From the NCBI GenBank assembly GCA_041746135.1, contig JBGTHQ010000023.1:1-64000 (forward strand): a DNA stretch of 64,000 nucleotides, given 5' to 3'. This stretch comes from Alg239-R122 sp041746135. GTDB lineage: Bacteria > Pseudomonadota > Alphaproteobacteria > Sphingomonadales > Sphingomonadaceae. Both the position numbers and the translations under genes were made by a program. Below are positions 54,838-62,915 of this stretch, one piece after another (within the stretch, counting starts at the first letter, position 1; the number at the start of each line of letters is the position of its first letter). A model generated the notes under the pieces. It was not told where the DNA came from. It ran no database searches and saw only the letters and a list, made by a program, of their open reading frames with translations.

Positions 54838-55869
54838 ATGGCATCACAATCCCTTATTTCGCGCCTCAAAGACGTAAGTTTTTCGCGGCAGATATTGTCG
54901 GTGCTGGCAATTGCCGCGATCATCCTTTCGGCGATACTGGTCTTCCGGGGACAACCCGACCGGAGCGAAAAACCTCCCACAAATACGCCGCCAAGGGCCA
55001 GCGCGGCCTTTGCCGGTGCACCCAGTGTCGCCGGTTCGGGCATTATCGAACCGTCCAGTGAAATCATCGAAATCGGCACCAGCCTGCCGGGCATTATTAC
55101 AAAGGTTTACGTGGTTGAGGGTGATCAGGTGGCCCCGGGTCAGCCGCTCTTTGCTGTCGATGACCGGTCCAGCCGGGCCCGTATTGATGAGGCAAATGCG
55201 GCTATTTCCGGCGCACGCGCGGCGCGCGAGACGGCACGTGCCAGTTTGGCGACCGCGCAGCAGCAACGCGCGCTTTATGAAGGGGTGGAGGATAGCCGCG
55301 CGATATCGCGGCAGGAAGTGATTGGCAGCAGCGGCACCGTCCGCACCGCCCGCGCCCAATTGGCGCAGGCGGAAGCCGATATACGCAGTGCCGAAGCGAT
55401 GCGGGCCAGTGCCTCGACCGATCTGGACCGCCTGATCGTGCGGGCACCGATTGCGGCGCAGGTGTTGAATGTGAACGTACGCCCGGGCGAATTCGTCAAT
55501 ACGGGCGGACCGCAGAGCGGCAGCAATCCCTATGTCGAAATCGGCACGACCAATCCGCTCTATGTCAGGGTCGATATCGACGAAAACGAAATTGGCCGTA
55601 CCCGTATCGGATCTGCCGCCGTGATCAGCCCGCGCGGCAATAGCGCAAAGCGGGTCAAGGCTGCGTTCGTTCGGGCCGAGCCTCTTGTCACACCGAAAGT
55701 CTCGCTGACCAATTCCAGCAGCGAGCGCGTCGACGTACGCGTGCTGCAACTTCTTTTCGAAGTCCCGCAAAACAGCGGATTTTTCGTCGGGCAACAGGTT
55801 GATGCCTTTATCCGCGCGAACAGCCAGAACGCTGGCAACGCGGCTGCAAAAAAGAGTGACGGCAAATGA
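54838..55869 (+). CDS. HlyD/DevB-type membrane fusion protein
   Basis: A 343-residue periplasmic adaptor with one N-terminal membrane helix ('ILSVLAIAAIILSAILVF'). A lipoyl half ('SGIIEPSSEIIEIGTSLPGIITKVYVVEGDQVAPGQPLFAVDD') is followed by an alpha-helical hairpin ('ARETARASLATAQQQRALYEG...ARAQLAQAEADIRSAEAM') and the second lipoyl half and barrel ('LDRLIVRAPIAAQVLNVNVRPGEFV', 'PLYVRVDIDENEIGR'). It bridges the permease and the outer-membrane factor. The stop overlaps the next gene (ATGA). Confidence 0.92.
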   Translation: MASQSLISRLKDVSFSRQILSVLAIAAIILSAILVFRGQPDRSEKPPTNTPPRASAAFAGAPSVAGSGIIEPSSEIIEIGTSLPGIITKVYVVEGDQVAPGQPLFAVDDRSSRARIDEANAAISGARAARETARASLATAQQQRALYEGVEDSRAISRQEVIGSSGTVRTARAQLAQAEADIRSAEAMRASASTDLDRLIVRAPIAAQVLNVNVRPGEFVNTGGPQSGSNPYVEIGTTNPLYVRVDIDENEIGRTRIGSAAVISPRGNSAKRVKAAFVRAEPLVTPKVSLTNSSSERVDVRVLQLLFEVPQNSGFFVGQQVDAFIRANSQNAGNAAAKKSDGK

Positions 55870-57293
55870 CCGGGCCGCATAAACATATGCTTACGCTTGC
55901 CGCGTGCTACTTGCTTGCCGGGTGCGCATCGTTGCAGGGAGTGCGAAGCGATCCGGCGCGCGATCCCGCGAGCGTGGAACTGCCCGCCCGTTTTGCTTTG
56001 GCGCCCGATCTGGCGTTCCAGGACCGGAGCGCCCTAGACAGCCTGTTACCCGCAAACGATCCGGCCTTCGTGCAGTTGCGGGCCGCCGCATTGCAAGGTG
56101 CGCCCACTTTGGCGGCGGCGCAGGCGCGTATCGAACAGGCGCGGGCCCGGGCCGATGGCGCGAATGCCAATCGCTTTCCTTCGATCGGGTATGACGCAAG
56201 CGTTACCGGCGCACGCATCAATCCGGGCAGTTTTGGCGGAGGCAGCCTGCCGTCCGGGATCGTTATCGACCGCTATCGCACGACTTATGGCGCGAATATC
56301 GCGGCCAGTTGGGACCCCGATATTTTCGGCGGCCTGCGCGCCGCCGAACGCGCCGCACGGATTCGTATCGATGCAGCCAGCGCTGATGCCGCCGCCATCC
56401 GTTTGCAACTGATTTCGGCGATCGCCGCCGATATTGCCGACTGGCAGACGCTGGATGCGCGCGAAAGCGTGCTGCGCGCGGATCTGGAAGCCGCAGACGA
56501 GCTTGCCGGGCTGGCGCGGACACGCGTATCGGCCGGGCTCAATCCCGGCCTCGACCTGGTACAAGCGGACAGTCTGGCCGCAGATACGCGAGCACGATTG
56601 CAAGAATTGACGGCATTGCGCGCACGGATCACCGGATCGCTGGTTACGCTCACGGCAACCGATACCGCATCCGTGCTGGCAAGACTGTCGAGCAGCGAAC
56701 GGGGCAACGCGCTGCAGTTACTGCCAGCCGCGACGCCTTCTGAAATGCTGCGCGCGCGCCCCGATATAGCCGCTGCCGAAGCGCGGCTGGCGGCCGCCGA
56801 CGCGGACATTGCCGTGGCGGCACGGCAGCGCTTCCCCAAGTTCAGCCTGTCGGGTGCGATTGGCCTGCTCGTCTTTTCACTCGGCGATATTTTCAGCGCG
56901 GACAGCCTGATCGGCAGTATCGGCGGTGCAGTTGCAGGACCGTTGCTCGATTTTGGCCGTATCGATGCGGAGATAGCGCAAAATCGGGCTGTCGCCCGCG
57001 AAGCGTTTGCAGATTACCGCGGTACGGTTTTCACCGCGCTGGGCGACGTGGAGGCCGGCTATGGCGCCGTGCAGGGTGCCTATGGGGAAATGGCGGCTCT
57101 CGATGCCAGACTTGCCTTAGAACGCGATGCCGAATATCTTACCGGTATACGCTATCGCCGCGGCCTGACCGATTTTAGCAATGTACTCGATGCCCGCCGC
57201 CGATTGAATGTTGTAAGGACCGATGCGGCGCTTGCGCGCGGGCGCTATATGCGCGCGCGTATCGCGCTGTGGCTCTCTCTGGGCGGCAGTTAA
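55866..57293 (+). CDS. Outer-membrane efflux factor, NodT/OprM family lipoprotein
   Basis: A 475-residue TolC-like channel with a lipoprotein signal (lipobox LAGC). Two repeated halves carry long helices ('APTLAAAQARIEQARARADGANANRFPSIGYDAS' and 'RPDIAAAEARLAAADADIAVAARQRFPKFSLSGAIG'). It completes an ABC-type tripartite exporter running inner membrane to exterior. Its stop overlaps the end of the convergent TPR gene. Confidence 0.93.
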   Translation: MTGPHKHMLTLAACYLLAGCASLQGVRSDPARDPASVELPARFALAPDLAFQDRSALDSLLPANDPAFVQLRAAALQGAPTLAAAQARIEQARARADGANANRFPSIGYDASVTGARINPGSFGGGSLPSGIVIDRYRTTYGANIAASWDPDIFGGLRAAERAARIRIDAASADAAAIRLQLISAIAADIADWQTLDARESVLRADLEAADELAGLARTRVSAGLNPGLDLVQADSLAADTRARLQELTALRARITGSLVTLTATDTASVLARLSSSERGNALQLLPAATPSEMLRARPDIAAAEARLAAADADIAVAARQRFPKFSLSGAIGLLVFSLGDIFSADSLIGSIGGAVAGPLLDFGRIDAEIAQNRAVAREAFADYRGTVFTALGDVEAGYGAVQGAYGEMAALDARLALERDAEYLTGIRYRRGLTDFSNVLDARRRLNVVRTDAALARGRYMRARIALWLSLGGS

Positions 57294-58666
57294 TGGTTGC
57301 CGAAAGCGAGCATTCCGATATTGGGATCCAGCGCTTTGGGATTGAGCTTCAGCGCCGCGCGTTGTTCGCTTTGCGCCAGCCGGGTCTCGCCTAGCTGTTC
57401 ATAGGCATGCGCCAGGGCCAGATGCTGCTCAGTCGATATCCATCCGGACCGGCCCACTTTTTTGAGCAGAGCGACTGCCCGTTGCGGTTGATTGTTCATC
57501 ATATAGGCCCGCGCCAGTCCTATGATGGAATCGCCATAGGCGCGAGCCCGGTAGTTTTGCCGGGCCAGCATCAGCGCACGGGGCGCATCTTCTTCGAGAA
57601 TCGCATAGTCGAGCGCATGGTCGTAATAGGCTTGCGGCAACATCTTGACGCGGTCATTAAGGATAGCGCCAGCGCGGCGTGACCAGGCGGAAGCTTTCCG
57701 GCTGTCGCCTGTATGCTGATAAAGAGTGGCCAAAGCCATCATCACATCGGGGTTCTCGGTTTTGGCGAGGATAGCGAGATAAAGTTTTTCGGCTTGGGCG
57801 GTCTTGTTTGCGACCGCCAGCATCTGTGCGAGATGCGCCTCGGCCAGCCAGTATCCCGGAAAAACCGCATCGGCCCGCGCGAAATACCGCTGCGCCAAAT
57901 CCCAATTTCCGCGCTGCAATTCCAGCGCGCCGATCTGCAGCAAATATACCGCCAGCATCTGCGGCGTGCGCTGCGCCTTGTTGGCGGCACCGCGTTGATA
58001 CAGAGCGATGGCCTCGTCGAACTGGCCGTTATATTTGTACCAGGTCGCCAGCCGGAACAGCGTTTGCGCTCCGCCATCTAGCAATTCGGCCTGCTCGTAA
58101 ACAGCGCGGGCGCCAGTATAATCGCCGTTGTAAAACGCGATATCGCCTTGGATGGCCTTGATTTCCGCAGCTTCGCCGTCCGTGAGCGGAACGGGATATC
58201 GCGCAATGATATCAAGGTCGCGACGAGCTGCCGGATAGCGGTGCAGGCTCAGGTTGATGACCGCATCGGTCATGGCGGGTCCGGCGCCGCCGGGCGCAAG
58301 CTGCATCGCTTCGGCTATGGCGTTGGAGGCGGTGCCGAAATCGTTGGCAGAGCCGGTGAGTTGCGCGCGGATCAGCGAATTGATCGCCACGCCCTCCTGA
58401 TAAGCCCATTGATCGGAACTGCGCGCCACGCGTTCTTGCGCGAGTTCCAGACGTTCGTCTATATTGCGTACGGCTTGCGCATAATTGGCAGGCCCGAACG
58501 CCAGTGAAATATCTTCATCGAGCAGTCCGGGTTCTTGCAAGACGGGGCGGTTCAGCATCAGGCCGATGATCGCGACAATCAGACCGGCGACCAGAATGAG
58601 TACGGCAATCGGAATCCGTCTGGGTGCGGTTTGTTCATGCGTAGACAGAGCGAAACTTCTGGCCAT
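57290..58666 (-). CDS. TPR membrane protein linked to DUF4331 genes
   Basis: A 458-residue protein with a single N-terminal membrane helix ('RIPIAVLILVAGLIVAIIGLML') and a large outside part. That part is built from helical repeats of TPR type ('AYYDHALDYAILEEDAPRALMLARQNYRARAYGDS', 'YMMNNQPQRAVALLKKVG', 'ALAHAYEQLGETRLAQSEQRAALKLNP'). A scaffold or assembly role is likely. It follows the two DUF4331-type genes after 99 bases on the same strand, with the sigma/anti-sigma pair upstream. No specific function is recognised. Confidence 0.85.
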   Translation of the reverse strand: MARSFALSTHEQTAPRRIPIAVLILVAGLIVAIIGLMLNRPVLQEPGLLDEDISLAFGPANYAQAVRNIDERLELAQERVARSSDQWAYQEGVAINSLIRAQLTGSANDFGTASNAIAEAMQLAPGGAGPAMTDAVINLSLHRYPAARRDLDIIARYPVPLTDGEAAEIKAIQGDIAFYNGDYTGARAVYEQAELLDGGAQTLFRLATWYKYNGQFDEAIALYQRGAANKAQRTPQMLAVYLLQIGALELQRGNWDLAQRYFARADAVFPGYWLAEAHLAQMLAVANKTAQAEKLYLAILAKTENPDVMMALATLYQHTGDSRKASAWSRRAGAILNDRVKMLPQAYYDHALDYAILEEDAPRALMLARQNYRARAYGDSIIGLARAYMMNNQPQRAVALLKKVGRSGWISTEQHLALAHAYEQLGETRLAQSEQRAALKLNPKALDPNIGMLAFGNH

Positions 58667-58765
58667 GATTCATGCCTTTTGCAAACGGACAAAAAGGGTG
58701 GGACACGCCGACCAAAAGCGGAGGAAACGGCCGGTGTGTCCCAAAGTTGTTGCTACCTATCAGTC

Positions 58766-59491
58766 TTACCCGTTCGGCCTTGCACATGGCGTGAGCCGCA
58801 ACGCCGTCAGATCGTCTGCCAGCGCATTTGTAAGCCCGGTGAGCGTACTCGCCAGTTCGGGAACGAACCTGCCCGTGGCGTCATCGGCGGGATTGGCATC
58901 GTTATAAGCGGTCTTGACCGCCGAACCGATAAGCGCGGTTGAAACCGCCGGCATCCCCATCCGATCGACTCGCGTGAAGGCAGCTACCGGCGCATTGTTG
59001 AAATTAAAAGTGGTGCCGGACGTTCCGCTTAGCGGTGGATTGCCCTGGGGCGGTGCCAGAAAAGGAAAGCCCGCACGAAACGGAACATCATTCGATCCGG
59101 GATTGAGCGGAATGTTGGCGAATGTCAGAGGACTATGTACCCTGAGATCCAGAAATATGATCGCCAGTGTCACGTCGATCACAGGATCGGCCAGTCTGCG
59201 CCCATTGGGGAAGCCGGATGCGGCCGCAAGATTGAGCGTCAGCGTGTCGGGTACGACCGCACCCGCGACGGTGGTGCCGCCCGTACCGGGAATGACCTGG
59301 TCGAAACATGGCTGGACGTTAAATCCGGTTGGTGTCGGGGTCGGCGCAGGTGCTGGCGCCGGGGTCGGCGTAGGGGCGGGCGCAGTCGTGATGGGTGCGG
59401 GCGCATTGTTGCTGTCTCCGCATCCGGCAAGGATTACGGATAAGGCAAGCGGTGTTGTCATCAGAATGGTTTTCATAGAGATATTTTTCAT
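58766..59491 (-). CDS. Lipoprotein resembling the C-terminal part of DUF4331
   Basis: A 241-residue protein with a lipobox (LAGC, about Cys24) and a Pro/Ala/Thr-rich linker. The domain after it, 'FPNGRRLADPVIDVTLAIIFLDL' and 'PFLAPPQGNPP', is typical of the C-terminal part of DUF4331 proteins. Its start overlaps the stop of the upstream DUF4331 gene in TAATG, with GGAGGA for ribosome binding. The two seem to be complementary pieces of a larger family protein made as two chains. Confidence 0.8.
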   Translation of the reverse strand: MKNISMKTILMTTPLALSVILAGCGDSNNAPAPITTAPAPTPTPAPAPAPTPTPTGFNVQPCFDQVIPGTGGTTVAGAVVPDTLTLNLAAASGFPNGRRLADPVIDVTLAIIFLDLRVHSPLTFANIPLNPGSNDVPFRAGFPFLAPPQGNPPLSGTSGTTFNFNNAPVAAFTRVDRMGMPAVSTALIGSAVKTAYNDANPADDATGRFVPELASTLTGLTNALADDLTALRLTPCARPNG

Positions 59492-60162
59492 TAGAGTTGT
59501 CCTCCGAATCGAGCGGTTTCGGACCAGACATCAACCGGGCTGCTCCCGTTGGCGATGCGGTTTCTGGGAATTTCTATGACGACGGCCGTCAGATTCTGGC
59601 CCGCGAAAAAGTCGCGATTATTGCGAATGCTGAGCGTTCCTGTGCTGCGAGTTTCACGAAAGCCCTGCAGGTCGAAAAAGAAGGGGTCGTCGAAAAGTCC
59701 GGCACGAACGCGGACACCGTCCTGGATCAAATTCGTCTCGACCGGGCCAATGATATCGCCGGTTACGCCGGGAAGCCCGCTGACCCTGATACCATATTGC
59801 TCGCCATTGGCGCGTGTATCCTGGCCGAAACGGAACGTTATCGGGAAATTGGCGGTCGTGCGCGGCGACGCGTTTGACACGTTTATGGTATAAAGCACGT
59901 TACGGTCATAAGTTGCGGGCAGCGTGGTCGCCTGCGGACCGGCAAATGTCAGGATGAGAACGACGGAGGTATCGGTGTGATATGCGAAGACATCGGCAAT
60001 ATCGGCAGGCCGATCGGGCGTGCTGTCTACGGCAGGATCGGTGCGGGCCGGGGGATCGAGATGATCGGCTGCCGGCGCGTTCCGTTCGGCAAGTTGAAAG
60101 GTCAGCGGCAACGCGAGCAGCGCGGCGCCCCCCGCCAATAAGGCTTTAAAACGAATTTTCAT
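59491..60162 (-). CDS. DUF4331 family secreted protein (N-terminal part of the family)
   Basis: A 223-residue secreted protein with signal peptide 'ALLAGGAALLALPLTFQLA'. DUF4331 marks are 'ADHLDPPARTDPAVDSTPDRPADIADVFAYHTD' and 'NVLYTINVSNASP'. It contains the N-terminal family part only. ATG 60162 follows AAGGAA; the frame continues to 60195. Family members are surface or periplasmic proteins without known biochemistry. It is the first of three genes that end with a TPR membrane protein. Confidence 0.85.
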   Translation of the reverse strand: MKIRFKALLAGGAALLALPLTFQLAERNAPAADHLDPPARTDPAVDSTPDRPADIADVFAYHTDTSVVLILTFAGPQATTLPATYDRNVLYTINVSNASPRTTANFPITFRFGQDTRANGEQYGIRVSGLPGVTGDIIGPVETNLIQDGVRVRAGLFDDPFFFDLQGFRETRSTGTLSIRNNRDFFAGQNLTAVVIEIPRNRIANGSSPVDVWSETARFGGQL

Positions 60163-60432
60163 ATTGTGTTTTCCTTCCCTGAAGTCGAATGACAACGTGC
60201 GTTCTCATAGGTCAAAGGGGTCTGAAGGGATTTGCGGCCATGCATATGGAACGCTATCTGTTTCAAATCCTGTATCGTCGCTTTCACAGGCAATTGCCTT
60301 GTTCTTTTGAATAAAAGCGCGACCCTATCGTCTCCCTAGCTGGAAGCAACGGCAGGTTTTTGAAATAGTTTCACCGGTTGGCTATTCGCACGAACGAAAT
60401 CAGTATGTACTGTTGAAGCGCTGCCTCACGTG
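60163..60432. other. Gap upstream of the DUF4331 gene
   Basis: 270 bases between anti-sigma factor and DUF4331 genes. It likely carries the promoter of the DUF4331-TPR genes, probably recognised by the adjacent ECF sigma factor. I see no unambiguous -35/-10 pair and no gene. Confidence 0.4.
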
Positions 60433-61236
60433 TCAGATTGCGGACAGTTTTCCGCTGGCGATAATCGGCATGGTCGGCTCTACATGCGGCGCGGCAGCCG
60501 GATCTTCGAAGGTCATGGCAATGGTCGCGCCATCCGCCATTTCATCCCGCAATAAATTTTCCACTTGGATCGCACCGGATCCGTTAATGGGCGCAGAACC
60601 TATGGCCCGCGGGATACCGTCAGCCGGTATGACCCAGATTTCGGGTATCATGTTCTTGGGCTCAAGTCCCATCGTGCGCACATTGAGCGTCGCGGTTTGC
60701 GGATTCCATGCAAGAACCGCGACCAGTGTTTGCTGGTCGCCCGACAGTTGCGCGACGCTTTGTATCCGCATCTGTTCGCTGGCGGCCTGACGCAGCGGAT
60801 CGGAAGCCGGTACGAGCAGCGGAGCCGTACGCACAGCAAGCAGTATAATGAGCGAGGCGGCAAGAATGGCCGATCCTATCGCCAGTCCGCGCCACAATCG
60901 CCACCGAGATGCATGGTTGACGTCAGATTGCGAACTGTCATTCGCCGTAAAATGTTCGGCGCTGTCCATGCCGCGAGACGTTTGAGATGCTTGGTCCGCA
61001 CGTTGGCCGATCCTTGCATATATGCGTTCTATTATGCCCTCTGGAGGCGGCAGCGAGGGATAGCGCATATAAAGTGGTGCGAAATGGCGATGCCATTGCC
61101 GGACTCTATCGGCAAAATCCGGGTCCGAGAGGTGCAGCCTGACGGCGGCGGCATGATCTGCACGATCCAGCACGCCCAGTACGTATTCACCTGCCAGTAC
61201 GTCCATGTCTCCTGTTGTGTGCACGCTATCAACCAT
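60433..61236 (-). CDS. Membrane anti-sigma factor, RskA/ChrR-like
   Basis: A 267-residue protein. The N-terminal anti-sigma helical domain opens 'MDVLAGEYVLGVLDRADHAAAVRLHLSDPDFADRVRQWHRHFAPL'. One membrane helix follows ('LAIGSAILAASLIILLAV'), and the periplasmic RskA-type domain includes 'LAWNPQTATLNVRTMGLEPKNMIPEIWVIPADG'. It holds the sigma factor inactive until a signal triggers its release, usually by proteolysis. It overlaps the sigma gene by eight bases. Confidence 0.9.
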   Translation of the reverse strand: MVDSVHTTGDMDVLAGEYVLGVLDRADHAAAVRLHLSDPDFADRVRQWHRHFAPLYMRYPSLPPPEGIIERIYARIGQRADQASQTSRGMDSAEHFTANDSSQSDVNHASRWRLWRGLAIGSAILAASLIILLAVRTAPLLVPASDPLRQAASEQMRIQSVAQLSGDQQTLVAVLAWNPQTATLNVRTMGLEPKNMIPEIWVIPADGIPRAIGSAPINGSGAIQVENLLRDEMADGATIAMTFEDPAAAPHVEPTMPIIASGKLSAI

Positions 61237-61807
61237 TTTCGAGACACTTTTTTAGACGCTGCAAACCGCGGCGGATACGGCTTTTGACTGTGCTTAGAGC
61301 AATATCGTCTTTCTGCGCGAGCACTTCGTAAGTATTGCCGCCGAAGAACGCGGACCGGATATGCGCATTCTGTTTTTCGTCCAATTGCTCGAGACAGTGC
61401 AAGATGCGTTCCTGTTGTTGTTGCCTCTCAATGCCCGTGTCGGCAAGCGGCGCATCATCGGCAATCAGATCGATTACCGCCTGGTCGCCATGTAGACCGT
61501 TTCCGTTTTTGCGGCACCAATCGATGGCGGTATTGCGTGCGATGACAGCCAGCCAGGATATGGGGCTGTTACCGGTGGGTTGATACTGGCCAGCGCGATG
61601 CCAGATTTTCAGATAGACTTCTTGTAAAATATCTTCGGCCGCTACGCGATCCCGGCAGACGTGTACGCAAATGCCAAACAGTTTTGCGGATGTCAGTTCG
61701 TAAAGTTCGCTCAGCGCAGGACCGTTTTGCAACGCAACTTCGGCCAGCACTTCTACCAGGTGCTGTCTTGCATTATCGTGTTGTGGCTGCACCTGATAGC
61801 TTTGCAT
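61229..61807 (-). CDS. ECF-type sigma factor
   Basis: A 192-residue extracytoplasmic-function sigma factor: region 2 'LYELTSAKLFGICVHVCRDRVAAEDILQEVYLKIW' and 'SPISWLAVIARNTAIDWCRK', region 4 'LDEKQNAHIRSAFFGGNTYEVLAQKDDIALSTVKSRIRRGLQRLKKCL'. It resembles the SigK-type group that pairs with RskA anti-sigma factors, as here. It probably drives its own operon and the DUF4331 genes. Confidence 0.92.
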   Translation of the reverse strand: MQSYQVQPQHDNARQHLVEVLAEVALQNGPALSELYELTSAKLFGICVHVCRDRVAAEDILQEVYLKIWHRAGQYQPTGNSPISWLAVIARNTAIDWCRKNGNGLHGDQAVIDLIADDAPLADTGIERQQQQERILHCLEQLDEKQNAHIRSAFFGGNTYEVLAQKDDIALSTVKSRIRRGLQRLKKCLENG

Positions 61808-62141
61808 GAAGTCGGGATGCCTTTTTTTGCCGATGATGACAATTCAAATCTTTGCAACTGGAACTTATGCAACTTTTCTCTAACTAGAGAACTTTTTGGC
61901 GACACGGCTCAGAAAATTTCAAAAAAACAAATTTGATGCATCCTGCCGCAGCCACACCGGTATGGAGAATTGTGTATCAGAGTGGGACAGGTTCGCACTA
62001 AAGCCGCAAAAAGCGGGAGGAACAGTGTTTTTGATGATTATTGAATTTGCAAAAGGTTAAAAAAGTCTTTAGATACATAACTGTGTTTGAAAACTGAGTC
62101 GCACATTACGTCTAGTGTCAATTTACTGAGAGGAATATCTT
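61808..62141. other. Divergent gap between the sigma factor and PEP-CTERM genes
   Basis: 334 A/T-rich bases, no gene. It must contain both divergent promoters. A perfect inverted repeat TTCTCTA-AC-TAGAGAA (61876-61891) lies 69 bases from the sigma factor start and may be a regulator site. A GAGAGGAA ribosome site precedes the gene at 62142. Confidence 0.5.
61876..61891. repeat. Inverted repeat upstream of the ECF sigma gene
   Basis: TTCTCTA and TAGAGAA are perfect complements around a two-base centre. The position in the divergent promoter region suggests an operator, but the regulator is unknown. Confidence 0.35.
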
Positions 62142-62666
62142 ATGAAATACTTGAAAACAGCAGCTATTACGGCTGTATTGGCTGCGGGGCTTTCCGTAGC
62201 ACCTGTTAGTGCTGCTACGATTGTCGTGCCCTTGACGCCTGGCCCTGGTGGCACATTGTCTGGCGGATTCACACAGAATGTGTTGACCCCCACTTTCGAC
62301 GACACGTTTCAATTCGTATTGCCTAGTGATGGTTTTGTCGGCGCATCGCTTGTCACTATTGCAGTTAATGCCGTCACGAACGTTGATTTCACCAGTGCAT
62401 TTCTGAATGGTAACGCTCTTACCCTCAGCCCCACCGGTAATTTCGAGACAGGCAACGGAAACTTCGGCGTTATGAGTGGTTTGCAAGAGCTGCGCGTCAC
62501 CGGAACTGGTGGCGGTAACGGCGATTACTCAGGCACGATCTCATTTAGACAGCTGGCAGCTGTTCCAGAGCCTGCTACCTGGGCATTTATGATCCTCGGC
62601 TTTGGTGCCATCGGCTTCGCTATGCGCCGTCGCCGTAAAATGAATGTAAACGTCAGCTACGCCTGA
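62142..62666 (+). CDS. FxDxF family PEPxxWA-CTERM secreted protein
   Basis: A 174-residue exported protein. The signal peptide ends 'VAPVSAAT'. 'FTQNVLTPTFDDTFQFVLPSDGFVG' contains the F-x-D-x-F-like segment. The C-terminal sorting signal is 'VPEPATWAFMILGFGAIGFAMRRRRK': PEP-x-x-W-A motif, membrane helix, basic end. An exosortase-type enzyme is expected to process it at the PEP motif. A strong terminator follows. No biochemical role is known. Confidence 0.93.
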   Translation: MKYLKTAAITAVLAAGLSVAPVSAATIVVPLTPGPGGTLSGGFTQNVLTPTFDDTFQFVLPSDGFVGASLVTIAVNAVTNVDFTSAFLNGNALTLSPTGNFETGNGNFGVMSGLQELRVTGTGGGNGDYSGTISFRQLAAVPEPATWAFMILGFGAIGFAMRRRRKMNVNVSYA

Positions 62667-62672
62667 TATTTT

Positions 62673-62707
62673 AGGGCCCTGGAAATTGAATTTCCAGGGC
62701 CCTTTTA
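62673..62707 (+). terminator. Rho-independent terminator after the PEP-CTERM gene
   Basis: A perfect 14-bp stem AGGGCCCTGGAAAT / ATTTCCAGGGCCCT closes a three-base loop and leads to TTTT. Confidence 0.88.
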
Positions 62708-62915
62708 CTTCCTACAATATTTTTTCCCAAAGCATCCCATTCGGCTGATGTGTTTAGCATGGGCACTACATCTTAGTGCTTATCGACCTTATAAATTCCG
62801 TTTTGTATTTAAAGACTTTCGGCAGTCAAAAAGCCGAAATATACGAGATTTTTCCTTAGCATTCCTTATGAAAACTTAAAGTCCACTTTCTCTATCTTGA
62901 AACAGGGGGTTCCAC

